A stretch of DNA of 64,000 nt from Candidatus Calescibacterium sp. (GTDB taxonomy: Bacteria > Calescibacteriota > Calescibacteriia > Calescibacteriales > Calescibacteriaceae), in NCBI GenBank assembly GCA_025060505.1, contig JANXBU010000001.1:124001-188000 (forward strand), in the 5' to 3' direction. Under the pieces are notes generated by a model that saw only the letters and a list, made by a program, of their open reading frames with translations, searched no databases and had not been told where the DNA came from. The position numbers were made by a program, and so were the translations under genes. Of this stretch, positions 21,771-32,575 are shown piece after piece. How positions within the stretch are numbered: the first letter of the stretch is position 1; each line of letters starts with the position of its first letter.

Positions 21771-23336
21771 GTGATAATAATGATTCTTTATAGTCTGTTT
21801 CGCTTTTTGTTAGGATTTTTTCTTATGTCAGTTTTTTTCTATTCTAACTTTTTGTCTTTGGTTTTCTTGGCTTATTCTCAAAATGAAACAAAATATACAA
21901 AAAAGTCAATAACATATTTGAGAATGGTTTTTCCCGATTCTGCAAAAAGATTTTCAGATGGTGTTGATTTTTTGACCGGTTTCAATCTTTTTTCATATCT
22001 GGAGAAAAATATTAGAGAAGCTGTTGAGATGCAAAGATTTGATTATAATCCAGTAAATGTTTCAGGGAATGTTGATTTAAAAACGCTCTCAAAACTTGTC
22101 AAGCAGTATGTAGATGAAGTAAAAGTGGATAGAGCAAAAGCAGAGGCGAAGATGGATTGGCGATTCAAAGATCTTGTAATAACAGCGGAAGACATAAAAA
22201 AGATTGCAGAATCTGCTTACATATACTATCCTGAAATAAGGAGTTTTTCGGTGTCAATAGCCTTCTTACCAAGAAGGGATGGGGAAATCGATAAGTTTAT
22301 ATCTGTTAATATAGCTTTGGTTGTTCATTACTGGCGTGTTGATTTTGATACAGGGGAGCCTATAAAAGTTGCTGAGATTTCAGTTGATCACGGAGAATCG
22401 GTAAAGGTAGGCAGAATAGACTTGGTTCCTCTACCTTTTCCTTTTTCTCTGATTTCTCCATCGGTTGAGGTTCCGGAGACTTCTCTTCAAGCATTTTTGA
22501 GATGCTCGGAGCAGGTTATATATTGGCTTGCTCGTAAAGTGAATAGAGAAACAAGAAAGATTCCTGATTTCTCTTTATTTGCTCCGGTCGAATCGGTTTC
22601 TTTCGGTTCAGCGTTCGCTCCGCTCACAAAAAAAGATGGGGTTTATCTTGATTCCGATTTTGAAGTTCTTGAAGAATTTGAATATCTAAAGAATGGAGAA
22701 AAACAGAAAAGTAAGAAAAGGGTAGGGTGGGTTCGAGCAAGAGATATCGCCGACGGAAATGAGAAATTGTCTTCATCTTTCCAGATACTTAGCGGTTCAG
22801 CTGAGATCGGACAGATAGTATCAGAATATCCACTTTTGGGAATAGGATTATCTCCTTTTGGGATCTACATTCCTGAGAAAAGTGCTATTGGTTTTTCATT
22901 GCTTGCAAATATAAGCTTGCCAAGAGCTTTTTCTTTGAACCTATCTGAATTTTATCTCTTTGGAGGTCCTGAGATAGTCGTTCCGAAAGACTGGGTTGAG
23001 CTGAACGCTCTGGTGGGGTTTAGGAAGAAATTTTATATAAGATCAGTTGGCATAAATCCAGAATTTGCTTTTACATTTACGAGATTGTTTACAGAAGTTC
23101 AACAGGGAGCTCAGACATACAGCGCTTACGCAAATTCAATAGGAATAAAACCTGCTCTTGGACTTGAATGGTTTTTTAGTCCAAGATTCTCTTTATATCT
23201 TATTAGCGGATATAGACTCTCTTCATTGGTGGATACAGTATATTATGAAATTGGAGATTTATTATTTTCTGGACAGAAAGAATATAATCCATCTGCTTTC
23301 TTTATTTCGGGAGGATTTGATATAACTATATGGTAG
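21771..23336 (+). CDS. Exported hypothetical protein with probable C-terminal barrel
   Basis: 521 aa, N-terminal hydrophobic segment, beta-rich C-terminal half. Confidence 0.6.
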   Translation: MIIMILYSLFRFLLGFFLMSVFFYSNFLSLVFLAYSQNETKYTKKSITYLRMVFPDSAKRFSDGVDFLTGFNLFSYLEKNIREAVEMQRFDYNPVNVSGNVDLKTLSKLVKQYVDEVKVDRAKAEAKMDWRFKDLVITAEDIKKIAESAYIYYPEIRSFSVSIAFLPRRDGEIDKFISVNIALVVHYWRVDFDTGEPIKVAEISVDHGESVKVGRIDLVPLPFPFSLISPSVEVPETSLQAFLRCSEQVIYWLARKVNRETRKIPDFSLFAPVESVSFGSAFAPLTKKDGVYLDSDFEVLEEFEYLKNGEKQKSKKRVGWVRARDIADGNEKLSSSFQILSGSAEIGQIVSEYPLLGIGLSPFGIYIPEKSAIGFSLLANISLPRAFSLNLSEFYLFGGPEIVVPKDWVELNALVGFRKKFYIRSVGINPEFAFTFTRLFTEVQQGAQTYSAYANSIGIKPALGLEWFFSPRFSLYLISGYRLSSLVDTVYYEIGDLLFSGQKEYNPSAFFISGGFDITIW

Positions 23337-23386
23337 ATTTTTTATTTCATTTGATTTCTAAGAAATGATTTTTTTCAAACCTATAT

Positions 23387-24256
23387 TTGTTTGTTAGGAA
23401 TATGCTATTGGTTCCAATTATAGTCTTCTATTTGGCTGTTGTTTTCTTCAAGATATTCTGGGGAATAACTGGTAAAAACTTAAGTCTTCTGGCTGACGGA
23501 CTTGATTCAGTCAAGAATGTAGTGACTTTAGTAATAGCTTTTTTTTTCTCAAGAATTTCAAGGAAAGGAGTTGACGAAACACATCATTTTGGACATACAA
23601 AATATGATTCCTTAGGAGCTGTTGTTATATCTATTTTTCAGATATTTGTTTCTGGAATTACTATGACAGTGGTATTCTTTAAATTTGGTCAAATTCCGGA
23701 GGAAAAATCTGTTGATCATTCTTTCTTTTCTTTTATACTTATGTTTTTTGTGGTCTTTGGAGTTTATTTTGCTTCAAAAAGATACCGATCAGAATCTATT
23801 CGCGCTGAATTCTGGCATGAATTTTCAGATCTTATTCAGACAGGATTTGTTTTGATCTCAACATATATTTCTGTAAATTATTTCCCCCTGGTTAATTCAA
23901 TTTTCGCATTGTTTGTATCTTTGTTTCTGCTTTGCAGCGGTATCAGGACTTTTCTGCGTGTGGAAAAGTTCATTATGGATTGGGCTCCGCCTCCTTCGGT
24001 TATTTCAGCTGTAAAGGAAATAGTTTCAAAGCATAAAAATGTTCTTCTGAGAGAGAACAGGCTTTCTATATCCGCAGAAAACAAAGTTAGAGTGGAACTC
24101 ACAATACAACTTGAAGGAAATATATTTCTTCAAGAAGCTCACAACATATCTCACATTATTGAAAAGGACATAAAAGATAAATTAAAAGATATCGGATTTG
24201 AGGTCGAAAATATAGTCATACACGTTGAACCATCCGGTGCTCATATAGTTAATTGA
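23387..24256 (+). CDS. Cation diffusion facilitator family transporter
   Basis: SLLADGLDSVKNVVTLV...HHFGHTKYDSLGAV...HNISHIIEKDIKDKL; start uncertain, with alternative ATG at 23402. Confidence 0.8.
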   Translation: MFVRNMLLVPIIVFYLAVVFFKIFWGITGKNLSLLADGLDSVKNVVTLVIAFFFSRISRKGVDETHHFGHTKYDSLGAVVISIFQIFVSGITMTVVFFKFGQIPEEKSVDHSFFSFILMFFVVFGVYFASKRYRSESIRAEFWHEFSDLIQTGFVLISTYISVNYFPLVNSIFALFVSLFLLCSGIRTFLRVEKFIMDWAPPPSVISAVKEIVSKHKNVLLRENRLSISAENKVRVELTIQLEGNIFLQEAHNISHIIEKDIKDKLKDIGFEVENIVIHVEPSGAHIVN

Positions 24257-24369
24257 TACTTTGATTTTATAAAAAGGATCTAATTTTCATTTTGTTGCGA
24301 TTGCAAAATTTGTCTTCATCTTGAATCCCGGAATCTTAATATTTTGATTTTTTAAAATTACCTTTGATT

Positions 24370-25161
24370 ATGTTTTTGATCTTTTTTATTATTCTTTTCA
24401 TTGCCCTATCGTCTTGTGCAAAGAAGATACAGGGTGCCGGAAGTGCATCTATTGCTCCTTCTGTGAGTGAAGTTTTGCTGACTTTTCAACCAGAGGTTCA
24501 GGTTTTAGGGGAAACTCAGGAACAAGATAGAGAAGAGAAAATAGAAGACAAAAGGGGATTGCGTATCGGAATAGGAGTTTCCAACCTTCGACCTTACCTC
24601 GTTGGTGTCTATGTTTCAGAAGAATCTGCTTTTGGACTTGGACTCGGAGGAATTCTTTTTTCTGGATTTCAAAAATCCTATGATGTCTTAACGGGAGATC
24701 TTTCCTTCCTGACTAGATGGCTCAAAGGCAAGAATTCTTTTCTGGGACTAGGTATAGGAGTAGGTGGTAGTATAGCTCAGGATGAAAATTGGTCAAGACC
24801 GGGTAAGAAAACTAATCTTCTTGAAGCTCACTTTTATGGACAATTGCACCTTGGGGTAAGACCTCCGGGATCAGGTATTGGTGTAGCTCTGAATTTCAAA
24901 ATAGGTGGATTTTATATAGCGTCTCCGGTTTTTGTTGATATATCACAGGAACTCAAACAGCAAACTGGAAGCGAGTATATCAGAGAAAGAGATAACATCA
25001 GAGGTTTATCTTTTACTCCATCCTTTGGAATCAACTGGAGTATGGTGGATGGTAAAGTTCTTTCGTATCTTGGTTTTGCTCTCCCTCTTACAACCTTCCT
25101 TATATTTGAACCAGATTTTCATCCATATATCCCATCACTCAATTTTATTATGGTTTTCTGA
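24370..25161 (+). CDS. Putative outer-membrane lipoprotein
   Basis: Lipobox-like FIALSSCAKK, Gly-rich beta-barrel-like remainder. Confidence 0.5.
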   Translation: MFLIFFIILFIALSSCAKKIQGAGSASIAPSVSEVLLTFQPEVQVLGETQEQDREEKIEDKRGLRIGIGVSNLRPYLVGVYVSEESAFGLGLGGILFSGFQKSYDVLTGDLSFLTRWLKGKNSFLGLGIGVGGSIAQDENWSRPGKKTNLLEAHFYGQLHLGVRPPGSGIGVALNFKIGGFYIASPVFVDISQELKQQTGSEYIRERDNIRGLSFTPSFGINWSMVDGKVLSYLGFALPLTTFLIFEPDFHPYIPSLNFIMVF

Positions 25162-25220
25162 AAAGCAAGGGATCTGAAAAGCAAGAGATTTGAGAATGAT
25201 TATTTCTGAAAAAGAAAATG
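25157..25220. repeat. 16-bp tandem array, 4 phased units, starting across a stop codon
   Basis: TCTGAAAAGCAAGGGA / TCTGAAAAGCAAGAGA / TTTGAGAATGATTATT / TCTGAAAAAGAAAATG. Confidence 0.9.
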
Positions 25221-25234
25221 ATATCAGGAACAAG

Positions 25235-25663
25235 CTATGGACACTTGCGACAAACACTACAATCATCGGATAAGTTTGAAGTTCCCCTTGTGTGACATAA
25301 ATCACTCGTTTCCCAGCAATTACCACATCCATACCAAGGATGGCTGGGAGGGCAACCAGTTGGGATACATGTTGAACTACTTCCTCCATCATCTTCACTT
25401 ATGCACTGTAAATTTGGATCGCAAGGATCACTTGAGGAACATTTTGAACCAACTGAGCAGTAAATACATTTTCCTGCATTCGGATTATTACTCAGTATAA
25501 CATCTTCTTTACAATATCCGCATAATATATATCCACTTTTTTCCTCACAAATATTTTCTTTACCACAGTTTATGAGTATTATGAAGGTAAGAATTATAAT
25601 TTTCCCGAAAGTATCGTAGAGCAAAGAGAAATTTTTCCTTTTGCTTACTTTGGGCTCAGGCAA
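25235..25663 (-). CDS. Cysteine-rich putative lipoprotein
   Basis: Hydrophobic segment plus lipobox IILINCGKENIC, then many Cys residues in CxxC-type pairs; TTG start with upstream GGGGG. Confidence 0.55.
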   Translation of the reverse strand: MPEPKVSKRKNFSLLYDTFGKIIILTFIILINCGKENICEEKSGYILCGYCKEDVILSNNPNAGKCIYCSVGSKCSSSDPCDPNLQCISEDDGGSSSTCIPTGCPPSHPWYGCGNCWETSDLCHTRGTSNLSDDCSVCRKCP

Positions 25664-25768
25664 ATTAAATACCCCCTTTTGTAATTTGACAATTTAAGAT
25701 CCTTAATTCGAATTTTTCTATTCTCTAAAAGTTTTGTATTGCTCTTTAATTTGTTCAGTTTTGTTTCA

Positions 25769-28700
25769 TCAGATACCAATACCTATTCCAAAATACATTC
25801 TAAAAGGTGCTTTGAGAGGATCTTGAAAACCCCGAGATACAAGTATCTGGAACACCAAATTGTATCTGTAAAATATAGACGCATATGTTACTAGTCCTAA
25901 AGAAAGGCTACTGAAATATCTTCCTCTAAATATTTCATTGAGATTAACAGGCTTTTTGGTCTCATCAAATTGTCTGACAAATCTGAACAGATTGTATAAT
26001 CCAGCAAAAGATATCCTGTGTAAAGCAGATGTTTGTGTTATATTCAGATAACCAGACCAAATATCAATCAGTGTTCCTGATGTCCACTCAAAGAAAGCAT
26101 CTCCGAAGAAAACTTGCAGATAACCAAGATATGTATCTGCAAATTCATCTATTGAGCTTACATTGTTCAGAGTGTAACCAATTCTACCAATGCTAAATAT
26201 AGAAAAGCTTTTTTCGAAACCAATTGGTAATACATATTGTGTTCCAAGAGAGAAAACGGAGTTAGCAGAAAAATAATTTTCAGATATTTCATCTAAGGTC
26301 TCAGCGAATTGTTCAAGTTTCACCTTTGCAGAGGTTTGGAATGATGAAATAATTAGTTCAGTTAGAATAGAGATAGATCCGATTGGTATTCTAAATGGTT
26401 GAACAAAACCTGTACCAAATATACCTCTGAAGGATGTTGCTGAATATGATTGCCCAAATGGTAAATATGTCAGACCACCTGTTTTCACTTCTTGTTTGTA
26501 ATATTCTGCAGCAGGTGCCAGAAGTATGGAAAGGCTGCGTCCTCCCTGAACTCCGTAAATTATGGGGAACCTAAAAGGTAAAGCTCCGAATAATCTTGTT
26601 ATAGTCCATCCTTCTGATGATAGATCAAGCTCCTGAATATTTGTAATAGGGGTTGCTCTATATCTTGAAAGACCAACTATGAGCGAGGGAATAAAGTATT
26701 CAAAATGGAACGAGTCTATTTGGCCTACTAATCCAAATGATCCCCTAAGCCCTAAAGATCCGCTGAATCCAATCTGAGTTCTTCCAAGAACATCAAAAGT
26801 GAATCCTTCAACAGATACTCCAAAGATATCAAGGGGAATAAAGAAATCTGTTGAAGATGATGTTAGAAGTGGAGTTAGTGTGAGACCAATAGATGGTATA
26901 AAAAGAGGTTTTGAAAGTTCAACAATTCCAACTTTTTCTCCAAACGATCCCCAAACGGTGTCTGTATCTGATTGCTGTTTTTCCGATATTTTGATATTTT
27001 CTTCAGATATATCCTGTTTTGATGTAAAGCCTTGATGGTTTTTGTTTATTGGATCAATTGATAAATCGTTGCTTCTGGAAATATCTGGAATTTGCGCTAA
27101 TTTTTCTTCTCTATATCTTTCTCTGTCTCTTTTTTCTTCTTCTTTATCTTTATCTCTTTTTTCTTCCTCTTCTTTATCTCTCTGTTGCTCATTTATTTCC
27201 TCCCATGTTTCTTTTTTAGCTATGATTCTTTTTGGTCTGAAACCTTCTGTTTCGAATGATACATAAAGAAATTCTTCCTCTGAAACCGGATAAGGAAAGA
27301 TGCAACCGGATATCTCTTCTGTTAACTTCCAAACCCTTCCGGAATCAATCTCCTTGACATAAATATTAAAAACGCCGTCTCTATCTGATGAGAAGGAGAT
27401 CATATTTCTGTTGATGAAAACAGGATCTCTCGCTTCGGCTTTATCTTTTGTTATAAATTTAAGCTGAGATTCTGAATAAACAACATTATCATATTCAAGG
27501 GCAACAATATACTGATTTTTACCGTCAAAATAAGCTGCTACTATATAATCTCCGTCTGGTGAGAACTGTGGGAACATAAATTGTTTACCATTTTTGAAAT
27601 TTGTAATTCTTCTTTCTTTACCGCTTTCAATGTCGTAGATGAAAAGATTTCTTGAATCGATTTCGTTTCTTGTAAAGACTATTTTCTTGCCGTCGGGAGA
27701 GAAAGATGGATATGCAGCTCTTTTTGCTACATCTTTTCTTTCTTTTATAACAATTTTCTTTTCGCCATCCTTTTCTTCTTCAACAATGTATCCAGTTGCC
27801 AGGTTAAGATAAACTTCTGGAAAAGAAGCGAGGAAGATAAATTTTTTTGTTGGTTTAGGATATGCTATAACTATCTGGGTTCCCTGAACTGAATAACTCT
27901 GAACGCCTCCGGCTATAACTTGAGGTTCTGAACCTCTGTAGAAAACTAAGTTTCTATCTTGTATGAGCAAGATCCCATCTTTATATGGTCTTGGTTGGTA
28001 TACGAAATATACCTTGGGGGTGTATAGACCAACTCTTTTGTTTTTGACTTCAATTTTCTCTCCAAACTTTTTTTTCTGCTCGTATCTTTCTATAAATGGT
28101 GTATATTTTTGTTTGAGCCATTGCTTCCATTCTTCCTGAATTTCTTTGAAGTTCTTTCCCGTTGCTTTTTCAAAAGCTTTCTCGTATGAAAAATTGAAAA
28201 ATCCAGATGAGTAATCCATAACCTTCAAGATTGCATCCCACCCGTATTTTTCTTTTATGAATGTCAGAAGAGAAAATCCATGGTTATATACTATTTCTCC
28301 TTCAAATCCAGCTTTATCTTCAAAGTTCCCAAGCTTCTCAAACGGGTATATTTTATCATGATAAAACAGGGTTCTTATAATCATTTCTCTGTATGAGTCA
28401 AGGGCATCGTATCCAAGCTCGGCAGTCACGAGTTGTGCTATTCCTTCTGTAAAGTAGGCTGGTTCTGAGTATGGTACCGTACCGAGGATGAAACCTCCAA
28501 TCAGAGTTGATTTTTTCTCAACATTCCCAATTTTACATATTGGATCAAGAACACAGAAGATTCCACCAGATAAGTAAACAGATGGAACTGTATCTGGCAT
28601 CTTTTTTATTTTTTTCAATGCAAGAATGTGAGTGAGTTCATGAACTAGAACATCTTCAAGCCAAGGATGTCTTCCTCTAAAAGGAATGAAATATATATCT

Positions 28701-28975
28701 GCAGTGAATACAAACACCTGATCAAATATCTCAAGAGCTAATCCGTTTCCAATATCATCAAAATCTCCCAAAACAATTTTTATTTTGTTAGGAGCTTTGA
28801 ATCTCAGAAGGGAAGTCATTTTCGGATATATATTTTCTAGAAATTCAGCAGATCTTCTTGCAAAATCTTCTATTTCCTTGTGATAATATATAACGAAATG
28901 TTTAGTTTCTACTTTGTACCAGTCTTTTTGGAGATTTAAGTTCAGAAAACAGAAAACAAGAATTGTTGCATACAT
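25769..28975 (-). CDS. Zn-peptidase-like protein with TolB-type propeller and C-terminal beta-barrel region
   Basis: VLVHELTHILA metallopeptidase motif, WD40-like SPDGKKIVFTRNEIDSRNLFIYDIESG repeats, charged linker EEEEKRDKDKEEEKRDRER, barrel-like C-terminus. Confidence 0.8.
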   Translation of the reverse strand: MYATILVFCFLNLNLQKDWYKVETKHFVIYYHKEIEDFARRSAEFLENIYPKMTSLLRFKAPNKIKIVLGDFDDIGNGLALEIFDQVFVFTADIYFIPFRGRHPWLEDVLVHELTHILALKKIKKMPDTVPSVYLSGGIFCVLDPICKIGNVEKKSTLIGGFILGTVPYSEPAYFTEGIAQLVTAELGYDALDSYREMIIRTLFYHDKIYPFEKLGNFEDKAGFEGEIVYNHGFSLLTFIKEKYGWDAILKVMDYSSGFFNFSYEKAFEKATGKNFKEIQEEWKQWLKQKYTPFIERYEQKKKFGEKIEVKNKRVGLYTPKVYFVYQPRPYKDGILLIQDRNLVFYRGSEPQVIAGGVQSYSVQGTQIVIAYPKPTKKFIFLASFPEVYLNLATGYIVEEEKDGEKKIVIKERKDVAKRAAYPSFSPDGKKIVFTRNEIDSRNLFIYDIESGKERRITNFKNGKQFMFPQFSPDGDYIVAAYFDGKNQYIVALEYDNVVYSESQLKFITKDKAEARDPVFINRNMISFSSDRDGVFNIYVKEIDSGRVWKLTEEISGCIFPYPVSEEEFLYVSFETEGFRPKRIIAKKETWEEINEQQRDKEEEEKRDKDKEEEKRDRERYREEKLAQIPDISRSNDLSIDPINKNHQGFTSKQDISEENIKISEKQQSDTDTVWGSFGEKVGIVELSKPLFIPSIGLTLTPLLTSSSTDFFIPLDIFGVSVEGFTFDVLGRTQIGFSGSLGLRGSFGLVGQIDSFHFEYFIPSLIVGLSRYRATPITNIQELDLSSEGWTITRLFGALPFRFPIIYGVQGGRSLSILLAPAAEYYKQEVKTGGLTYLPFGQSYSATSFRGIFGTGFVQPFRIPIGSISILTELIISSFQTSAKVKLEQFAETLDEISENYFSANSVFSLGTQYVLPIGFEKSFSIFSIGRIGYTLNNVSSIDEFADTYLGYLQVFFGDAFFEWTSGTLIDIWSGYLNITQTSALHRISFAGLYNLFRFVRQFDETKKPVNLNEIFRGRYFSSLSLGLVTYASIFYRYNLVFQILVSRGFQDPLKAPFRMYFGIGIGI

Positions 28976-29056
28976 AAAGTATTATTTTTGAATACATATT
29001 TTTCTTTTGCTTTTTTTAAGGATACTTTTTTAGGGAATAGAAGAGGTGAAATCTAC

Positions 29057-31045
29057 ATGAAGAATAATGGAACTGTTTTATTTTTTGAAAAGGGCGAAAT
29101 GAAGATAGGAGCTATCAAGAAAAAAGAGGGTAAATTTTTTCTGATCAGTACTCCAGATGGAGCGGAAAAAACAATATCAGAAATTCAAGTTTTTGGTATA
29201 TTTGGTCAAGTAAATCTTCAGAAAGTAGAGGAATATAAAAAAGATATAGATCTTCAAACTCTTTGGGAAGTTGTAAGGAGTGTTCCGGATCTAAGACAAG
29301 TGAAAGAAGACGAGCTTATCTCAATACAAAATCCACATTTTTCTCAGGAAGAGTTGTTAGCAATAGTTATGAAATTGCATTCAAAAGAAAACATATATTT
29401 CAAGAATGTGGGTGAAGGTCTATGGGTACCGAGGGAAGAAAATGATGTCAAAAGCTTGTACCATAAGATGAAAGAAGAAAATGAGAAGAAACAGAAGATA
29501 AAAGAATTCAGAGATTGGATATTTCAGAACAAAATTATAGAATCTATAAAAGTTGTCTCCAACACTGATATAAGTTCGTTTTTTACAGGGAAGAACATAA
29601 CCTTTGAAGGAGAGATCAATCAAACTGCTCTGGAGTTTTTGCGAAAGCTCAGAAAGTTTTTTATTAATGGAAGTGAAGAAGATATTGTTAAGGAAGCTTT
29701 CGGAGGAATAATAGAATTGAAAAGAACAGATATTTTCAAACTTCTTGTGTTTTTCAAAGTTATTAATCCATACGAAAATTTTTTCATCGAAAAGTTTAAC
29801 ATAAATTTTTCGGACTGTAAATTAAACGTGGATTCAATTATTGAGGATTACCAAAAACAAAGACACAGAAGAAAGATTGTGGAAGATTTAACCTACTCCA
29901 TAGATGTTGAGGGAACAGAAATAAGAGATGACGCAATATCTGAACCAAAATTTCTTGACAACGAGACAGAGATACTCGTTCATATTGCAGATACAAGTTT
30001 GCTTGATAGAGAAGATATTATATCAGAAGTTTTGAAAAGGGGAAAAACTATATATTTTCCAGAAGGCAAGAAAGATATGCTTCCTGAAAAAGCTGTAAAG
30101 AAGTTATCTCTTGATGCTGGTGTTCCAAAACCTGCAATCACTTTTAGAATAAAATTTTCAACTGACAAAAAGATAAAAATAAATGAGGTAGAAATATTTA
30201 AATCAGAGATATTTGTTCGAGGAAATTATGAATTTTCTGATGATGTTCAGATTCTTCAAAATATAAAGAACCTTGGTGTAAATATACACAATTTGAGAAT
30301 TCTGAATATGGGAGGTGTTGATCTTATATCTGATGATTTTCTTATTCTGGTTGATGATAAAGGAAATTTTATAACAGAAAGATGGAAGGTCAACGATATG
30401 AGAATAGCTGTTGCTGAGATCTCTATGCTTTGCTCACATGCTATTGCTTGGTTCTGTGCAAAAAAATCTATACCTATCTTTTTTAGAAGGTCGAAGATAG
30501 ATCAAAATATAAAAGATGAGATTCACAGATTCAATAATGAATCATACAAATCAGGACTTCCAAGATTCTATATGATATGGAAGAATATAAGAGCATCAAG
30601 ATATATAGAGACAACTGTTGAACCATCAGGAGCTGAGTCACTGGGATATGACCTTTATGCTTGGGGAACATCTCCTTTACGCAGAGGTTGGGATTTTGTA
30701 AACATACTCCAAATAGGTCGCTTTCTTGAAGGAGAAAAATTGTTTTCAGAAGATGATCTGATCAAAATGAAGGAAAAATTAGATATCTCAATAAGTAATG
30801 TTGAATCAGCAGAAGACAGAAGATATAAATATATTCTTTCAGTATATCTTATGAGAGAGTTCTCAGATAAGATCGTGGAAGCAACAGTTGTTGAGAGAAA
30901 TAGGGAGACAATATACTGGGTAGAGGATATCCTTACATTCCTGAAAGGAAAGTCTCCAAAAAAGGCAGATATTCTACAAAATGTCAAAGTAATTTTGAAA
31001 TCAGATCCCTTGAATCTAAAAATTGTACCAGTGCCAGTTGAATAA
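29057..31045 (+). CDS. RNB-domain ribonuclease (RNase II/R family)
   Basis: [18 protein letters not shown]...[48 protein letters not shown] upstream of the ATG. Confidence 0.85.
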   Translation: MKNNGTVLFFEKGEMKIGAIKKKEGKFFLISTPDGAEKTISEIQVFGIFGQVNLQKVEEYKKDIDLQTLWEVVRSVPDLRQVKEDELISIQNPHFSQEELLAIVMKLHSKENIYFKNVGEGLWVPREENDVKSLYHKMKEENEKKQKIKEFRDWIFQNKIIESIKVVSNTDISSFFTGKNITFEGEINQTALEFLRKLRKFFINGSEEDIVKEAFGGIIELKRTDIFKLLVFFKVINPYENFFIEKFNINFSDCKLNVDSIIEDYQKQRHRRKIVEDLTYSIDVEGTEIRDDAISEPKFLDNETEILVHIADTSLLDREDIISEVLKRGKTIYFPEGKKDMLPEKAVKKLSLDAGVPKPAITFRIKFSTDKKIKINEVEIFKSEIFVRGNYEFSDDVQILQNIKNLGVNIHNLRILNMGGVDLISDDFLILVDDKGNFITERWKVNDMRIAVAEISMLCSHAIAWFCAKKSIPIFFRRSKIDQNIKDEIHRFNNESYKSGLPRFYMIWKNIRASRYIETTVEPSGAESLGYDLYAWGTSPLRRGWDFVNILQIGRFLEGEKLFSEDDLIKMKEKLDISISNVESAEDRRYKYILSVYLMREFSDKIVEATVVERNRETIYWVEDILTFLKGKSPKKADILQNVKVILKSDPLNLKIVPVPVE

Positions 31046-31119
31046 TATTGACTTTGATCCATTTTTCGCTTTTTTCGTATATACTCAAATTTTTCCTAAA
31101 AGGCAATACTATACAGAGA

Positions 31120-31467
31120 ATGGATGAAAAGATTTTGAATATTGTTAAAACGATTTTATTATTTTTCTTAACAGCTGTGGCGGAAATAGTTGGATGTTTT
31201 CTTCCATATCTTTGGTTGAAAAAACAAGGTTCTGCTCTGCTTCTTATTCCTGCTAGTGTGAGTTTATGTATATTTGTTTTTTTACTTTCGTTGCATCCAG
31301 TTGAGAGCGGTAGAGTTTACGCTGCGTACGGTGGAATTTACATAATAACAGCTATGTTATGGTTGATTTTGGTAGATCGATCAAGACCGACTCCGTTTGA
31401 CATAATTGGTGCTCTGATAATTCTTCTTGGAAGTGCTCTGATGGTTGCCGGATGGAGATCAAAATAA
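31120..31467 (+). CDS. YnfA/UPF0060 family membrane protein
   Basis: [18 protein letters not shown]...[46 protein letters not shown]. Confidence 0.92.
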   Translation: MDEKILNIVKTILLFFLTAVAEIVGCFLPYLWLKKQGSALLLIPASVSLCIFVFLLSLHPVESGRVYAAYGGIYIITAMLWLILVDRSRPTPFDIIGALIILLGSALMVAGWRSK

Positions 31468-31516
31468 ATTTTCTCTAACATTGGTTTTCTTTCATTTTTG
31501 TAATAAATTATTCCGT

Positions 31517-32560
31517 ATGCAGAGTGAAGATAGTATCAAACAAGTCAGCATAGTATATGATGATTATTTTTTAGAGCACAAGCCATTTTACTCGCATCCA
31601 GAAAATCCGGCAAGACTACATTCAATTGTCAATTTCCTTGAGATAAACGGTCTATGGCGTAGGCTGAAACATCTACCAATAGATGTAGATAAGGAAGAAA
31701 CACTGGAACTTTTACGACTTGTTCACTCAGAACATCATATTGAACTTGTAGAAGGAACAGCCGGTAGTTACGGAAACATAGATGCAGATACATACTATTG
31801 TCCGGAAACTCACTCAGTAGCTCTACAGGCTGCGTCTGCTGCCGTGAGGGCTGTATCTGCTGTTATGTACGGACATACAAATAAGGTTTTCGTTTTGGCA
31901 AGACCCCCTGGACACCACGCTACATTTTCAGAAGCTATGGGTTTCTGTTTCTACAACAATGCAGCTGTTGCTGCAGAAAAGGCAAAAAAGATGGGTGCGG
32001 AAAATATTATTATCGTTGACTATGATATTCATCACGGCAACGGAACTCAGGAAATATTCTACCAAAGAGATGATGTTCTTTACTTCTCTACTCATAGATA
32101 CCCATTCTATCCTGGAACCGGAAGATTTGACGAAATAGGTGAAGGAAAAGGTAAAGGGTTTACCATAAATGTTCCACTCCCTTCATCTCTTGGAGATGGC
32201 GAGTACGCAAAGATATATGAAGAAATATACACTCCAATTGCTCAGAAATTCTCTCCAGATTTAGTCATAGTCTCTGCTGGATTTGATGCTCATTACAAAG
32301 ACCCTCTCGGAGATATGAGATTAACAGAGGAAGGATTTGCTTATATATCAGATATTATAATTAGAGCTACTCCAAAAGCAAAAGGCTTTATATTCATTCT
32401 CGAAGGTGGATATAACTTGGAAGGTTTATCTGAAAGCGTGAAGGAAGTAATCCTTACTATGGCTGGATTGAAAAAACCAGAAAGGGCGAGGATTACCAAT
32501 AACATAGACAGAATAATGTTCGAATCACAAAGATATTTCAGAGATTGGTTGACAAACTAG
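31517..32560 (+). CDS. Histone deacetylase / acetoin utilisation (AcuC) family hydrolase
   Basis: HPENPARLHSI, ARPPGHHA, FCFYNNAAVAAEKA, VDYDIHHGNGTQEIFY, SAGFDAHYKDPLG. Confidence 0.95.
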   Translation: MQSEDSIKQVSIVYDDYFLEHKPFYSHPENPARLHSIVNFLEINGLWRRLKHLPIDVDKEETLELLRLVHSEHHIELVEGTAGSYGNIDADTYYCPETHSVALQAASAAVRAVSAVMYGHTNKVFVLARPPGHHATFSEAMGFCFYNNAAVAAEKAKKMGAENIIIVDYDIHHGNGTQEIFYQRDDVLYFSTHRYPFYPGTGRFDEIGEGKGKGFTINVPLPSSLGDGEYAKIYEEIYTPIAQKFSPDLVIVSAGFDAHYKDPLGDMRLTEEGFAYISDIIIRATPKAKGFIFILEGGYNLEGLSESVKEVILTMAGLKKPERARITNNIDRIMFESQRYFRDWLTN

Positions 32561-32575
32561 AATTTTGAGATATAT

